From: Lachnospiraceae bacterium
Lineage (GTDB): Bacteria; Bacillota_A; Clostridia; Lachnospirales; Lachnospiraceae
Reading direction: 5' to 3'
DNA: 64,000 nt
NCBI GenBank assembly: GCA_017522685.1
Contig: JAFWYN010000009.1
Coordinates: 1 to 64,000 of the forward strand
The position numbers and the translations under genes are program-made. The notes beneath the pieces were generated by a model, which was given only the letters and a program-made list of their open reading frames with translations, did no database searches and was not told where the DNA came from. Of this stretch, positions 24,443 to 33,914 are shown piece by piece; within the stretch, counting starts at the first letter, position 1; every line of letters starts with the position of its first letter.

Positions 24443-25759
24443 ATGAGCAAGAAGGGAATTGCTACTGCCGTTGATGCAGTGACAAAAAAAGACTGGTATA
24501 AATTAGACCTGTCGGCTATCGTATATCCTACCCTTCAGAGAAGGGATTTTTCTTCCGTGTACCGATTATCCCTTCTGTTAAAGGAGGATATAGACCCGGA
24601 GATTTTGCAAAAGGCAATTGATATGACCATGCCCAGATTTCCAACGTATAAAGCGGCTATGCGAAAGGGTCTGTTTTGGAGATTTTTGGAACCTAACCAC
24701 AGACCGGGACCTTTTGTGCAGCCGGATGTGAAGAATCCCTGTTAGCCCATGAGTTTTAAAGCAAATAACCGCTATTTGATACGATTTTATTATTATTATA
24801 ATCGGATTTCCTTTGAAGCACATCACAGCTTGGGAGACGGTACCGGAGGAATGTGTGTACTACTTACGGTTACAGCCACCTATTTGCGTCTTTTGGGAAA
24901 GGATATTGAGAATGGCGGAATGGTATTGGATATCCGGGAACAGCCGGATCCGGAAGAACTGGAAGATGCTTATATGAAATATGCCAATGCGAAGGTAAAG
25001 CCGCCCCGCCCGGGAGAAAAAACCTACCGTGTACGTGGTACAAAGGAGCCTTTTTACACCTTGAATATTATTGATGGGATTATGTCTACCTCTGAAGTAA
25101 TGAAGGTGGCTAAGAGCTATAATGCTACCATCACGGAATATCTGAATGCGGTACTGATTTACGCCTTGGCAAAGCGGCAGGAAGAAGGGTTTCATATGAG
25201 ATTGAAGCCTGTGAAAATAGCCATGCCGGTGAACTTGAGACGATTTTTTCCGGCCAAGACTTTACGTAATTTTATTACCATGATTTATCCCGGGATTGAT
25301 CCACGTTTAGGAGAATATACCTTTGAAGAGATTGTAAAGCATGTTCATAACTATATGCAGTACTATGTCAATGAGAAATTCTTAAGGGGTGATATTACCA
25401 CCAACGCGGCAACCACCAGAAATACCTTTATCCGAGTGGTACCGCTGTTTATAAAGGATTTTGTGGTAAGACAATTTTATACGAAAGTGCAGGACCGCAA
25501 TTCTTCTGCGGGGCTGACCAATATGGGTGCGTTGCCGGTACCGGAGAGTATGAGACCCTATATCGAACGTGTAGATATATGTTTGGGACAGCCGTTTTCC
25601 AGCCGTACCAATTGTGCCATTATCAGTTACGGTGATATCATGACCATTAATTTTGCCAGCAGTATTATTGAGGCAGATGTGGAAAGGCATTTCTTCCGTA
25701 AGCTGGTAAAAGACGGAATTCATGTAAAAATCGAGAGCAATCGTGAAATAGAAGATTAG
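24443..25759 (+). pseudogene. condensation/acyltransferase-like gene interrupted by an in-frame TAG
   Basis: One reading frame of 438 codons is interrupted by TAG at 24743-24745 (codon 101). Both sides stay in the same frame and continue one protein: the left part starts DWYKLDLSAIVYPTLQRRD and the right part carries the acyltransferase motif HHSLGDG (HHxxxDG) of condensation/PapA/alcohol-acetyltransferase enzymes. The stop follows ...KNPC and precedes PMSF, where a Gln codon (CAG to TAG) would be one base away. It was probably an acetyl- or acyl-CoA dependent transferase. It leads a set with the DUF6320 protein and an esterase. Readthrough, restart at 24749 or a sequencing error are alternatives. 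Confidence 0.75.
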
Positions 25760-25772
25760 AAGGGAGATACAG

Positions 25773-26477
25773 ATGTCATATTGTGTAAACTGTGGTGTTG
25801 AGTTGGATGCGACTTTAAAGGAGTGTCCGCTTTGCAATACACCGGTTATCAATCCGAGGGAATTAAAGGAAGCACAGAAAAGAACACCCTTTCCGGTAGA
25901 AAAGGTGCCGGTAGAAATGGTGAAGAGAAAGGATATGGGACTGTTAGTCAGTATCGTTCTGGTGGCTATTGCAGTGACTTGTGCAGGTTTGAATCTGTTT
26001 GTATTCAAGCAGAATTATTGGTCGGTAGCTATTATCGGTGCCTGTCTTTTGTTGTGGGTTATTTTGCTTCCGGAGATTATTTATCATAAGCTGAATGTGT
26101 ATTTGGCAGTATTTTTGGATGGTTTGGCAGTGATTGTATATCTATATCTTCTTACCTGGTTGACAGAATCCAATGAGTGGTTTTACGGAGTGGGAGTGGA
26201 GATTGTATTTTTCATAACGATTCTGTTAGAAGCTTATATTTTATGTCTGAGGGTATTGCCGAAATCGATTTTGACCTATGCCTTATATACGGTAACTGCA
26301 CTGGGGATTCTGTGCGTAGGTTTGGAGCTGTTAATAGATAAATTGGTACGTGCGGAGATTTCAGTGGATTGGTCTGCCATCATGGCTACCATTTGTATCA
26401 TAATCGATGTGGCGCTGATTTGTGTGTTGTCCATGCGTAGATTACGAAATGCAGTAAGGAGAAGACTGCACTTTTAG
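25773..26477 (+). CDS. DUF6320 zinc-ribbon membrane protein
   Basis: 234 residues. An N-terminal zinc ribbon (CVNCGVELDATLKECPLC) is followed by six or so membrane helices from residue 60 onward. This layout, directly behind a condensation-type acyltransferase gene and before an HSL-type esterase, matches a recurring three-gene set in Clostridia annotated as DUF6320. The role is unknown; it may anchor or regulate the acyltransferase at the membrane. AGGGAG precedes the ATG, 13 bases after the acyltransferase stop. Confidence 0.78.
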   Translation: MSYCVNCGVELDATLKECPLCNTPVINPRELKEAQKRTPFPVEKVPVEMVKRKDMGLLVSIVLVAIAVTCAGLNLFVFKQNYWSVAIIGACLLLWVILLPEIIYHKLNVYLAVFLDGLAVIVYLYLLTWLTESNEWFYGVGVEIVFFITILLEAYILCLRVLPKSILTYALYTVTALGILCVGLELLIDKLVRAEISVDWSAIMATICIIIDVALICVLSMRRLRNAVRRRLHF

Positions 26478-26491
26478 GAGAATGGTGAAGT

Positions 26492-27373
26492 ATGACGAAA
26501 AGAGAACAGAAGCTGATAGAACTTATTCGAAGAGTGCATGGACTGGTTGACAGTCCGGACATTGAGAAGAAAAGACAGTCCCAGGAACAGTGGGGGACCT
26601 TTCTGGGAAATACTAAGGAAATCACTTATCAGGAATTTACCATAGATAGTATGCCGGCAGAATGGGTGAAGGTAAACAGACCTCATGCAAAGAAGAATGT
26701 GATATTGTATTGCCATGGTGGAGGATTTACTACCGGAAGTACTAAGTATGCCCGTACGGTTACTTCCAAACTGGCTTTGGCTACTTCCATGGAGGTTTTG
26801 GTATTTGACTACCGATTGGCCCCGGAGTATCCCTATCCGGCAGCTTTGGAGGATGCCGTGAAGGCATGGGATTATCTGATGCTTCAGGGATATGGAGCAG
26901 AGGATGTGATTGTTGCGGGAGATTCTGCGGGAGGAAACATGGCTTTGACATTGTTGCTGAAGCTGAAGGATGAGAAACGTATGCTTCCGAAAGGGTTGGT
27001 GCTTTTTTCACCATGGACGGATTTGACTTGCATCGGAGCTTCTTTGAAAGAAAGGGAAGTCGTTGACCCGGTACTTACTCCGGAATACCTTTATCGGATA
27101 CGGGAAGATTATGCCAAAGGACAGAACTACGAAGAACCTTATCTGTCACCTTTGTTTGGTGATTTGAAGGGATTCCCGCCTACATATATCCAGGTGGGAG
27201 AAAATGAAATCTTATACAGCGATGCAGAAAGGCTGTATGAAAAGCTGTGTGAGGAGAATGTAATGGCCCGAATAGACAGATTTGATAAGATGTGGCATGT
27301 GTTCCAAATGTCACCTGTCAAGACGGCACAGGAAGCAATCAACAAATGTGCGGAGTTTATTTTCGGTCTCTGA
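26492..27373 (+). CDS. alpha/beta hydrolase, hormone-sensitive-lipase type
   Basis: 293 residues. The oxyanion motif YCHGGGFTTGS lies near 72-82, the nucleophile elbow AGDSAGGN near 146-153, followed by LFSPWTDLT, and the late acid and His are in GENEILYSD and WHVFQM. This is the HSL/Aes family, cytoplasmic carboxylesterases for short acyl chains. It starts 14 bases after the DUF6320 gene with a GGAGAATGG site and could reverse or edit the acylation made by the interrupted acyltransferase. No terminator is obvious before dgt. Confidence 0.9.
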   Translation: MTKREQKLIELIRRVHGLVDSPDIEKKRQSQEQWGTFLGNTKEITYQEFTIDSMPAEWVKVNRPHAKKNVILYCHGGGFTTGSTKYARTVTSKLALATSMEVLVFDYRLAPEYPYPAALEDAVKAWDYLMLQGYGAEDVIVAGDSAGGNMALTLLLKLKDEKRMLPKGLVLFSPWTDLTCIGASLKEREVVDPVLTPEYLYRIREDYAKGQNYEEPYLSPLFGDLKGFPPTYIQVGENEILYSDAERLYEKLCEENVMARIDRFDKMWHVFQMSPVKTAQEAINKCAEFIFGL

Positions 27374-27501
27374 ATAATTATTTAAACGGATAAAAAGGAA
27401 TTCCGAGAGGAATGCAGAATATTACAATTAGGAGAATGGCGTTAACAGCTTAAAAAGCAGAAAGGCGTGGTCATAATGACAATACGAGAAACCCTGGAGC
27501 A

Positions 27502-28479
27502 ATGGGAAATAGAATATCTAAGCCCTATGCAACCCATAGTAAGGATTCAAAGGGCCGATTAAAGGAGGAAGAGCAGTGCGATATTCGTACGGTTTTTCAA
27601 AGAGACAGAGACCGTATTATTCACTGTAAGGCATTTAGAAGATTAAAGGATAAGACTCAGGTTTTCCTGACACCTGAGGGAGATCATTATCGTACCCGTT
27701 TGACACATACTTTGGAGGTGTCACAGAATGCCAGAACCATAGCCAGAGCCCTTCGTATGAATGAGGAGCTGGTAGAGGCGATTGCATTGGGACATGATTT
27801 GGGACATACTCCTTTTGGACATGCAGGAGAAAGAGCCTTAAACAGAGTGTGTCCATTGGGATTTGAACATAACGAACAGAGTGTTAGAACCGTAGACCGT
27901 TTGGAGAAGAGCGGAAAAGGCTTGAATCTGACCATAGAAGTTAGGGATGGTATTTTGAATCATCAGACCATCGGTAAGCCACACACCTTAGAGGGCAAAA
28001 TCGTGCAGTTTTCCGATAAGATTGCATATATTCACCATGATATGGATGATGCTATCCGTGGAGGCATATTAACAGAGAAGGATGTGCCCGCTGAAATCGG
28101 GGATGTGATTGGTTATACCACCAATGAGCGTCTGAATCATTTTATTCACGATATAGTAAGTACCAGCTTCGGTAAGAATGAAATCCGTATGTCGGAGCCG
28201 GTGGCAGAGGCCATGCAGAAGCTGCGTCGCTTTATGTTTGAAAGGGTTTATCAGAATCCGGAAGCAAAGAGCGAAGAAGGAAAAGCAGAAGTGCTGATGG
28301 AAACATTGTATTTGTACTACATGAAGCATGTGGATGAATTGCCTGATGAGTTTTTAAATCTTCTTTCAGAGGGAGAACCCCGTGAAAGAGTAGTATGCGA
28401 CTATGTAGGTGCCATGAGTGACCGTTTTGCAATTGCAAAATACGAGGAGATTTACATACCTAAGTCTTGGCACGTATAA
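27502..28479 (+). CDS. dgt: dGTPase-like HD phosphohydrolase, apparently 5'-frameshifted
   Basis: 325 residues from the ATG at 27502. HD motifs RLTHTLEVSQ, HDLGHTPFGHAGE and IVQFSDKIAYIHHDMDDA are intact, so the catalytic core (dNTP to nucleoside plus triphosphate) is complete. Upstream, an ATG at 27476 with AAAGG reads MTIRETLEQWEIEYLSP and then loses frame; the dgt frame resumes with YATHSKDSKGR if one T is restored after 27526. This suggests a one-base deletion or a sequencing error, with the 27502 ATG a fallback that has a poor site. It heads the dnaG-rpoD-trmK block. Confidence 0.85.
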   Translation: MGNRISKPYATHSKDSKGRLKEEEQCDIRTVFQRDRDRIIHCKAFRRLKDKTQVFLTPEGDHYRTRLTHTLEVSQNARTIARALRMNEELVEAIALGHDLGHTPFGHAGERALNRVCPLGFEHNEQSVRTVDRLEKSGKGLNLTIEVRDGILNHQTIGKPHTLEGKIVQFSDKIAYIHHDMDDAIRGGILTEKDVPAEIGDVIGYTTNERLNHFIHDIVSTSFGKNEIRMSEPVAEAMQKLRRFMFERVYQNPEAKSEEGKAEVLMETLYLYYMKHVDELPDEFLNLLSEGEPRERVVCDYVGAMSDRFAIAKYEEIYIPKSWHV

Positions 28480-28552
28480 CACCTACAAAGCCCTGCGCAA
28501 ATATATAAAATCAGGGCGGAAAAGCCTTAAGGGGCAGAAAAGGAAGGACAAA

Positions 28553-30325
28553 ATGTATTATCCGGAGGAACTGGTAGAAGAAGTCAGAACAAAAAATGAT
28601 ATAGTGGATGTGGTTTCCGGATACGTACGTTTGCAAAAGAAGGGAGCCAATCATTGGGGATGTTGCCCTTTTCACAATGAAAAAACCCCTTCATTCTCGG
28701 TAAATGGAGCCAAGCAGATGTATCATTGCTTTGGTTGCGGTGCCGGAGGTAATGTATTTACCTTTGTGATGAATTATGAGAATTATACATTTCCGGAAGC
28801 CATAAAGCATCTGGCAGACCGAGCCGGAGTGAATCTGCCGGAGCTGGAATATACGGAGGAAATGAAGGCCAGGGAAAATAAGAGAGCCCGTTTGATGGAG
28901 GTCAATAAGGAAGCCGCCAAGTTTTTTTATTATCAGCTGCGAACCCCCAACGGTGAAGTGGGGTATCAGTATCTGAGAAAGAGGGAGCTGAGTGAGGAAA
29001 CCATCAAGAAATTCGGTCTTGGTTATTCCGGAAAGAGCGGTGCTACATTGGTGCAATATCTGAAGCAAAAGGGCTTTGAGGATGCTTTGATTAAGGAAGC
29101 CGGACTGGCGAATTTTTCGGAAAGAAGCGGTTTGCTTAGTCAGTTTTGGAACCGTGTTATGTATCCGATCTTTGATATTCATGGTAAGGTCATCGGCTTT
29201 GGCGGGCGTGTCATGGGAGAAGGAGAACCAAAGTATCTGAACTCACCGGAGACGCCGGTATTTGATAAAAGGCGTAACCTATATGGATTGAATTTTGCAA
29301 GAACAGCCAAAAGCGGAAATATTATTCTGTGTGAAGGCTATATGGACGTAATTGCCATGCATCAGGCCGGGTTTACCCAGGCAGTGGCGTCCTTGGGAAC
29401 TGCTTTTACACCGGAACAGGCCAATCTGCTTCGACGATACACAGATAATGTGCTGTTGGCGTATGACAGTGACGGCGCAGGTACTAAGGCAGCTTTGAGA
29501 GCCATCGGAATCCTTCGGGATGCGGGACTGACCGGTAAGGTGATCAATATGTATCCTCACAAGGACCCGGATGAATTTATGAAATCAGAAGGCAAAGAAG
29601 CCTTTGAACAGCGTATCAGTCAGGCGGAGAACAGCTTCTCTTTTGAGATAAGAATATTGGCCAAGGATTTTGATTTGAAGGACCCTGAGGCCAAGACCAA
29701 TTTCCATAGGGAGATTGCCAAGAAGCTTTGCGTTTTTTCGGAGGAACTGGAGCGAGAGAATTATCTGGAGGCTATCGCAGAGAAGTACAATATCGGCTTT
29801 GATAATCTGCGAAAGCTGGTAAACACTTATGCACAGCAGACCGGCTTGGCCAAGCCTATTGAGCGTCCCAAGAGCGGTGTGCAATCCAAGAATCCCCAGG
29901 AGGACAGCGGTAAGAAAGCACAGAGACTGCTGATTACATGGATTACGGATGAACCGGCTGTTTACGGAAAAGTAAGCAAGTACATTACCGCAGAAGACTT
30001 TACGGATGAGCTGTATCAACGGGTGGCCAAAAGATTGTTTGAAGAACTGGAGCAGGGTACCTACAATCCGGCATCCATTATCAGTATGTTTACGGAGGAA
30101 GAGGAGCAAAGGATTGCAGCGTCCCTGTTTAATACAAATTTACCTGAGCTGACTACAGCACAGGAGAAAGAAAAGGCATTTCATGATATTGTATATGCCG
30201 TAAAAAAGAACAGTTATGAGTATTTCACAACACAGCTGGGAGCAGACGTTTCGGCCTTAAATAAGGTAATACAAGGGAAGAAAGCCCTGGAAGAGTTAGC
30301 AAAAACGCATATTTCCCTGGATTAA
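28553..30325 (+). CDS. dnaG: DNA primase
   Basis: 590 residues. An N-terminal CHC2 zinc finger has C38, H41, C59 and C62. The RNA-polymerase domain holds the Toprim motifs ILCEGYMDVIAMHQ and LAYDSDGAGTKAA, and the C-terminal 150 residues are the helicase-binding region. It makes the RNA primers for replication. I use the ATG at 28553 with AGGAAGG just upstream; the longer open frame overlapping the dgt end is not needed. The order dgt-dnaG-rpoD is standard in Clostridia. No terminator separates it from rpoD. Confidence 0.97.
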   Translation: MYYPEELVEEVRTKNDIVDVVSGYVRLQKKGANHWGCCPFHNEKTPSFSVNGAKQMYHCFGCGAGGNVFTFVMNYENYTFPEAIKHLADRAGVNLPELEYTEEMKARENKRARLMEVNKEAAKFFYYQLRTPNGEVGYQYLRKRELSEETIKKFGLGYSGKSGATLVQYLKQKGFEDALIKEAGLANFSERSGLLSQFWNRVMYPIFDIHGKVIGFGGRVMGEGEPKYLNSPETPVFDKRRNLYGLNFARTAKSGNIILCEGYMDVIAMHQAGFTQAVASLGTAFTPEQANLLRRYTDNVLLAYDSDGAGTKAALRAIGILRDAGLTGKVINMYPHKDPDEFMKSEGKEAFEQRISQAENSFSFEIRILAKDFDLKDPEAKTNFHREIAKKLCVFSEELERENYLEAIAEKYNIGFDNLRKLVNTYAQQTGLAKPIERPKSGVQSKNPQEDSGKKAQRLLITWITDEPAVYGKVSKYITAEDFTDELYQRVAKRLFEELEQGTYNPASIISMFTEEEEQRIAASLFNTNLPELTTAQEKEKAFHDIVYAVKKNSYEYFTTQLGADVSALNKVIQGKKALEELAKTHISLD

Positions 30326-30385
30326 CGTGAATACTGACAAAAGAAATAGATACTGGGTAATACAAAAGGAAGGATGGACCATAAA

Positions 30386-31498
30386 ATGGACGAAAACACA
30401 CAAGTAAAATTTGAGGAGAAAATGAAAGAACTCCTTAATATGGCAAAGAAAAAGAAAAATGTATTGGAGTATCAGGAGATTACCGAATTCTTTGCGGATA
30501 TGCCTTTGGAAGAGGAGCAGTTTGAAAAGATTCTGGAGAGCCTGGAACAAAGCAATGTAGATATACTTCGTATTACAGACTCCGATGAACTGGATGATGA
30601 TAACATTATTCTTTCCGAAGAAGATGAGGTGGATGTGGAAAACATCGACCTTTCCGTTCCGGACGGTATCAGTATCGAAGATCCGGTACGTATGTACTTA
30701 AAGGAAATCGGTAAGGTACCTTTGTTGAGCGCAGAGGAAGAAATTGAACTGGCAAAAAGAATGGAAATCGGCGACCAGGATGCAAAGAAGCGTCTGGCGG
30801 AAGCAAACTTACGTCTGGTAGTTAGTATTGCCAAAAGATATGTGGGCCGTGGCATGTTATTCCTGGATTTGATTCAGGAGGGTAACTTAGGTCTGATTAA
30901 GGCTGTTGAAAAGTTTGATTATCGTAAAGGATACAAGTTCTCCACATATGCTACATGGTGGATTCGTCAGGCCATTACCAGAGCCATTGCAGACCAGGCA
31001 AGAACCATCCGTATCCCTGTGCATATGGTGGAAACCATCAATAAGCTGATTCGTGTAAGCCGTCAGCTGCTTCAGGAGTTGGGAAGAGAGCCTTCCCCGG
31101 AAGAGATTGCAGAAGAAATGGGTATGCCTGTGGATCGTGTACGTGAAATCTTAAAGATCAGCCAGGAGCCTGTATCTTTAGAGACGCCTATCGGTGAAGA
31201 GGAAGATAGCCATTTGGGCGATTTTATTCAGGATGATAATGTGCCCGTACCTGCGGATGCAGCAGCATATACTTTGCTGAAGGAACAGTTGGTAGAGGTA
31301 CTCAGTACTTTGACAGACAGAGAGCAGAAGGTACTTCGTTTGCGTTTCGGTTTGGATGATGGTCGCGGCCGCACTCTGGAGGAAGTGGGCAAGGAATTTA
31401 ATGTAACCCGTGAACGTATCCGTCAGATTGAAGCAAAGGCATTAAGAAAGCTGCGTCATCCCAGCCGCAGTAAGAAGTTAAAGGACTTTTTGGACTAA
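30386..31498 (+). CDS. rpoD: primary RNA polymerase sigma factor (sigma-70/SigA)
   Basis: 370 residues. Region 1.2 begins [21 protein letters not shown], region 2.4 holds [13 protein letters not shown], region 3 [19 protein letters not shown], and region 4.2 ends [18 protein letters not shown], the housekeeping signature. The acidic N-terminal 110 residues are region 1.1-like. The ATG at 30374 touches the GGAAGG ribosome site, so the ATG at 30386 is the more likely start; both keep the conserved parts. It would recognise the TTGACA/TATAAT promoters seen across this window. The trmK start overlaps its stop (TAATG). Confidence 0.97.
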   Translation: MDENTQVKFEEKMKELLNMAKKKKNVLEYQEITEFFADMPLEEEQFEKILESLEQSNVDILRITDSDELDDDNIILSEEDEVDVENIDLSVPDGISIEDPVRMYLKEIGKVPLLSAEEEIELAKRMEIGDQDAKKRLAEANLRLVVSIAKRYVGRGMLFLDLIQEGNLGLIKAVEKFDYRKGYKFSTYATWWIRQAITRAIADQARTIRIPVHMVETINKLIRVSRQLLQELGREPSPEEIAEEMGMPVDRVREILKISQEPVSLETPIGEEEDSHLGDFIQDDNVPVPADAAAYTLLKEQLVEVLSTLTDREQKVLRLRFGLDDGRGRTLEEVGKEFNVTRERIRQIEAKALRKLRHPSRSKKLKDFLD

Positions 31499-32223
31499 TG
31501 AAGGAAGTGAAATTGTCTGCACGATTGCAGGCACTTGCAAATATGGTGTCTTCCGGAAATATTGTGTGTGATATCGGTTGCGACCACGGATGGGTATCCA
31601 TATACCTGATACAACAGGGGATAGCCTCTAAGGTGTTGGCCATGGATGTAAGAACCGGTCCTCTGGAAAGGGCCAGGGAGCATATCGCCCAATATGATTT
31701 GGAGGCCTACATAGAGACCAGGCTTTCTGACGGTCTGCAGAAGATGCAGGTAGGAGAAGCGACGGCAATGGTTTGTGCCGGTATGGGCGGACCTCTGATG
31801 ATGAAGATTCTTACAGAGGGCCGTGAGAAGGCAAAAGCCATGAAGGAACTGATTTTGCAACCCCAGTCGGAGCTGGCCATGTTCCGTAGATTCTTACGGG
31901 AAGAAGGATATCGAATAGTGGCAGAAGATATGGTACTGGAGGATGGGAAGTTTTATCCCATGATGAAGGTGGTGCCCACAGAGGAAAGTCTTTCCGAAGA
32001 GGAAACGAATCGGGAGATTTATGATACCTATGGTGAGCTTCTTTTGAAACAGAAGCATCCGATATTGGAGGAATTCTTGGTAAAGGGCAAGGAACATGTG
32101 CAGGGATTGATAAAGCATTTGCAGGAGCAGAAAGCAGGTTCCGAAAGAATGGGTGAGTTACAGAAGGAAGAAATGCTGATTGATGCAGCATGGAAGGTGA
32201 TGAAGGGAGGTATGTCTGAATGA
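31498..32223 (+). CDS. trmK: tRNA (adenine(22)-N1)-methyltransferase
   Basis: 241 residues. The SAM-binding loop CDIGCDHGWVSIYL lies near 24-37, followed by AMDVRTGPL, the MVCAGMGGPLM segment and LQPQSELAMFRRFL, all typical of TrmK (YqfN). It methylates A22 of tRNAs such as those for Ser and Tyr in Gram-positive bacteria. The start overlaps the rpoD stop by one base and its end overlaps the next gene (ATGA), so translation is coupled in this block. In many Clostridia a Nif3-like gene follows trmK; here it is a nucleoside kinase. Confidence 0.9.
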   Translation: MKEVKLSARLQALANMVSSGNIVCDIGCDHGWVSIYLIQQGIASKVLAMDVRTGPLERAREHIAQYDLEAYIETRLSDGLQKMQVGEATAMVCAGMGGPLMMKILTEGREKAKAMKELILQPQSELAMFRRFLREEGYRIVAEDMVLEDGKFYPMMKVVPTEESLSEEETNREIYDTYGELLLKQKHPILEEFLVKGKEHVQGLIKHLQEQKAGSERMGELQKEEMLIDAAWKVMKGGMSE

Positions 32224-33875
32224 TTACGGTTACAATTGAGGGTAAAAAGAAACAGTTTCCTGCAGGTATCAGCTATGAGAGTATAGCAGAAGCCTATCAG
32301 GAGAAGTATGACGGATTGATTGGCCTGGTAGCAGTGGACGGCAAGATTAAGGAGCTGTTCAAGCAGCTGAAGAAGGATTGTGAAATCAGCTTCTTTACCT
32401 TAAAGGATGATGTGGGTCACAAGACCTATGTGAGAACTGCTACAATGTTGTTTTTGAAAGCAGTTGCGGATGTATTTGGAGATGCTGTGGCACAGGTGGC
32501 CAGAGTGGAATTTGCCGTAAAGAACGGTACCTATATTTCGGCAGGGGAGAGCTTGCCGGCATCCAAGGAAAATGCAGAAAAAATCTTAAATAGAATGCAG
32601 GAATTACAAAAGCAGGCTGTTCCTTTCATGAAGGATTCCTATTATATGGATGATGCCATGGCAATATTCAAGGAAAAGGGCATGAAGGACAAGGAAAGAC
32701 TGTTCCGTTACAGACGCAGTTCAATGGTCAACCTGTATGAGATTGACGGTTATATGGACTATTACTACGGATACATGTTGCCCAATGCAGGATATGTAAA
32801 GTGGTTTGATGTGATTGCTTATGACGAAGGCTTTATGCTTTTGCTTCCGGATAAGAAGGAGCCTACCGTGGTTAGGGAATTTATGGAGCAGAAGAAGTTG
32901 TTCCAGACCTTGAAGGAATCAGAAAAGTGGGCGAAAGAAATCGGCTTGGAAACCGTTGGTGAATTAAACGACAGAATTTGTAACGGTTCCTTAAGCGATC
33001 TTATATTGGTACAGGAAGCACAGCAGGAGCGCCGGATCGGTGAGATTGCCAAGGATATCGTAAACCGCGGCAATGTGAAGTTTGTTATGATAGCAGGACC
33101 TTCCTCTTCCGGAAAGACCAGCTTTTCGCACAGACTGTCCATCCAGCTTCGTACCATGGGAAAGGTACCCCATCCCATTGCCTTGGATGATTATTTTGTA
33201 GACAGAGAGTTAACTCCTCTGGACGAGGATGGTAATTATAATTTTGAATGTCTGGGTGCCATCGATGTAGAGCTGTTTAATCAGGATATGGGTAAGCTTC
33301 TGGCCGGAGAGCGAGTAGAGCTTCCTACCTTCAATTTCAAGATTGGTAAGAGAGAATACCATGGCAATTATAAGCAGCTGGGACCGGATGATATCCTGGT
33401 AATCGAGGGTATCCATGGCTTGAATCAGAAGATGTCTTACAGCTTGCCGAATGAAAGCAAATACAAGGTATACATTAGTGCATTGACCAGCATGAATGTA
33501 GACGGACATAACCGTATCCCTACCACTGACGGACGTTTGCTTCGCCGTATGGTGCGTGACGCACGTACCCGCGGTGCCGATGCAAAGCGTACCATCGGAA
33601 TGTGGCCTTCCGTACGAAGAGGTGAAGAAGAGAATATCTTTCCCTTCCAGGAGGAAGCAGATGCTATGTTTAACTCCGCACTGATTTATGAACTGGCTGC
33701 ACTGAAGCCATTCGCTGAGCCCTTACTGTTTAGCATCACCAAGGACCAGCCTGAGTATTATGAAGCTAAGCGCTTGCTGAAGTTCCTGGATTACTTCCTG
33801 AGTATCAGCAGTGAAAGCCTGCCCAATAATTCTATTTGTAGGGAATTCGTTGGCGGAAGTTGTTTTAAAGTATAG
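32220..33875 (+). CDS. TGS-domain nucleoside (uridine-type) kinase
   Basis: 551 residues. The N-terminal TGS/ThrRS-like region (about 1-65, ITVTIEGKKKQFPAGISYESI) and an editing-domain-like middle are followed by a P-loop kinase with MIAGPSSSGKTSFSHRL near 290 and DDYFVDRELTPLDEDG, the uridine/phosphoribulokinase pattern. The combination of a threonyl-tRNA-synthetase-like front with a uridine-kinase-like back is a known architecture in Firmicutes, whose exact substrate is unsettled. It overlaps trmK by four bases and is the last gene of the dgt-rpoD block. Confidence 0.87.
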   Translation: MITVTIEGKKKQFPAGISYESIAEAYQEKYDGLIGLVAVDGKIKELFKQLKKDCEISFFTLKDDVGHKTYVRTATMLFLKAVADVFGDAVAQVARVEFAVKNGTYISAGESLPASKENAEKILNRMQELQKQAVPFMKDSYYMDDAMAIFKEKGMKDKERLFRYRRSSMVNLYEIDGYMDYYYGYMLPNAGYVKWFDVIAYDEGFMLLLPDKKEPTVVREFMEQKKLFQTLKESEKWAKEIGLETVGELNDRICNGSLSDLILVQEAQQERRIGEIAKDIVNRGNVKFVMIAGPSSSGKTSFSHRLSIQLRTMGKVPHPIALDDYFVDRELTPLDEDGNYNFECLGAIDVELFNQDMGKLLAGERVELPTFNFKIGKREYHGNYKQLGPDDILVIEGIHGLNQKMSYSLPNESKYKVYISALTSMNVDGHNRIPTTDGRLLRRMVRDARTRGADAKRTIGMWPSVRRGEEENIFPFQEEADAMFNSALIYELAALKPFAEPLLFSITKDQPEYYEAKRLLKFLDYFLSISSESLPNNSICREFVGGSCFKV

Positions 33876-33879
33876 TGAA

Positions 33880-33909
33880 AAATAAATGGGGGCCATCCCC
33901 CATTTATTT
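33880..33909. terminator. bidirectional terminator between convergent genes
   Basis: AAATAAATGGGGG/CCCCCATTTATTT, a 13-base perfect stem with a CCAT loop. A/T-rich arms on both sides allow use by both converging transcripts. Confidence 0.85.
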
Positions 33910-33914
33910 GTTAT

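Noticed and set aside
24743..24745. Pyrrolysine or selenocysteine recoding
   Set aside because: TAG does not code Sec, no insertion structure is seen, and Pyl genes are absent from the window; a nonsense change or error is simpler.
27421..27475. Separate small gene before dgt
   Set aside because: The short frame from 27476 encodes the dgt N-terminus and is explained by a frameshift.
28418..28552. N-terminal extension of DNA primase overlapping dgt
   Set aside because: DnaG family starts at MYYPEEL after a clear AGGAAGG; the extension reads out-of-frame dgt codons.
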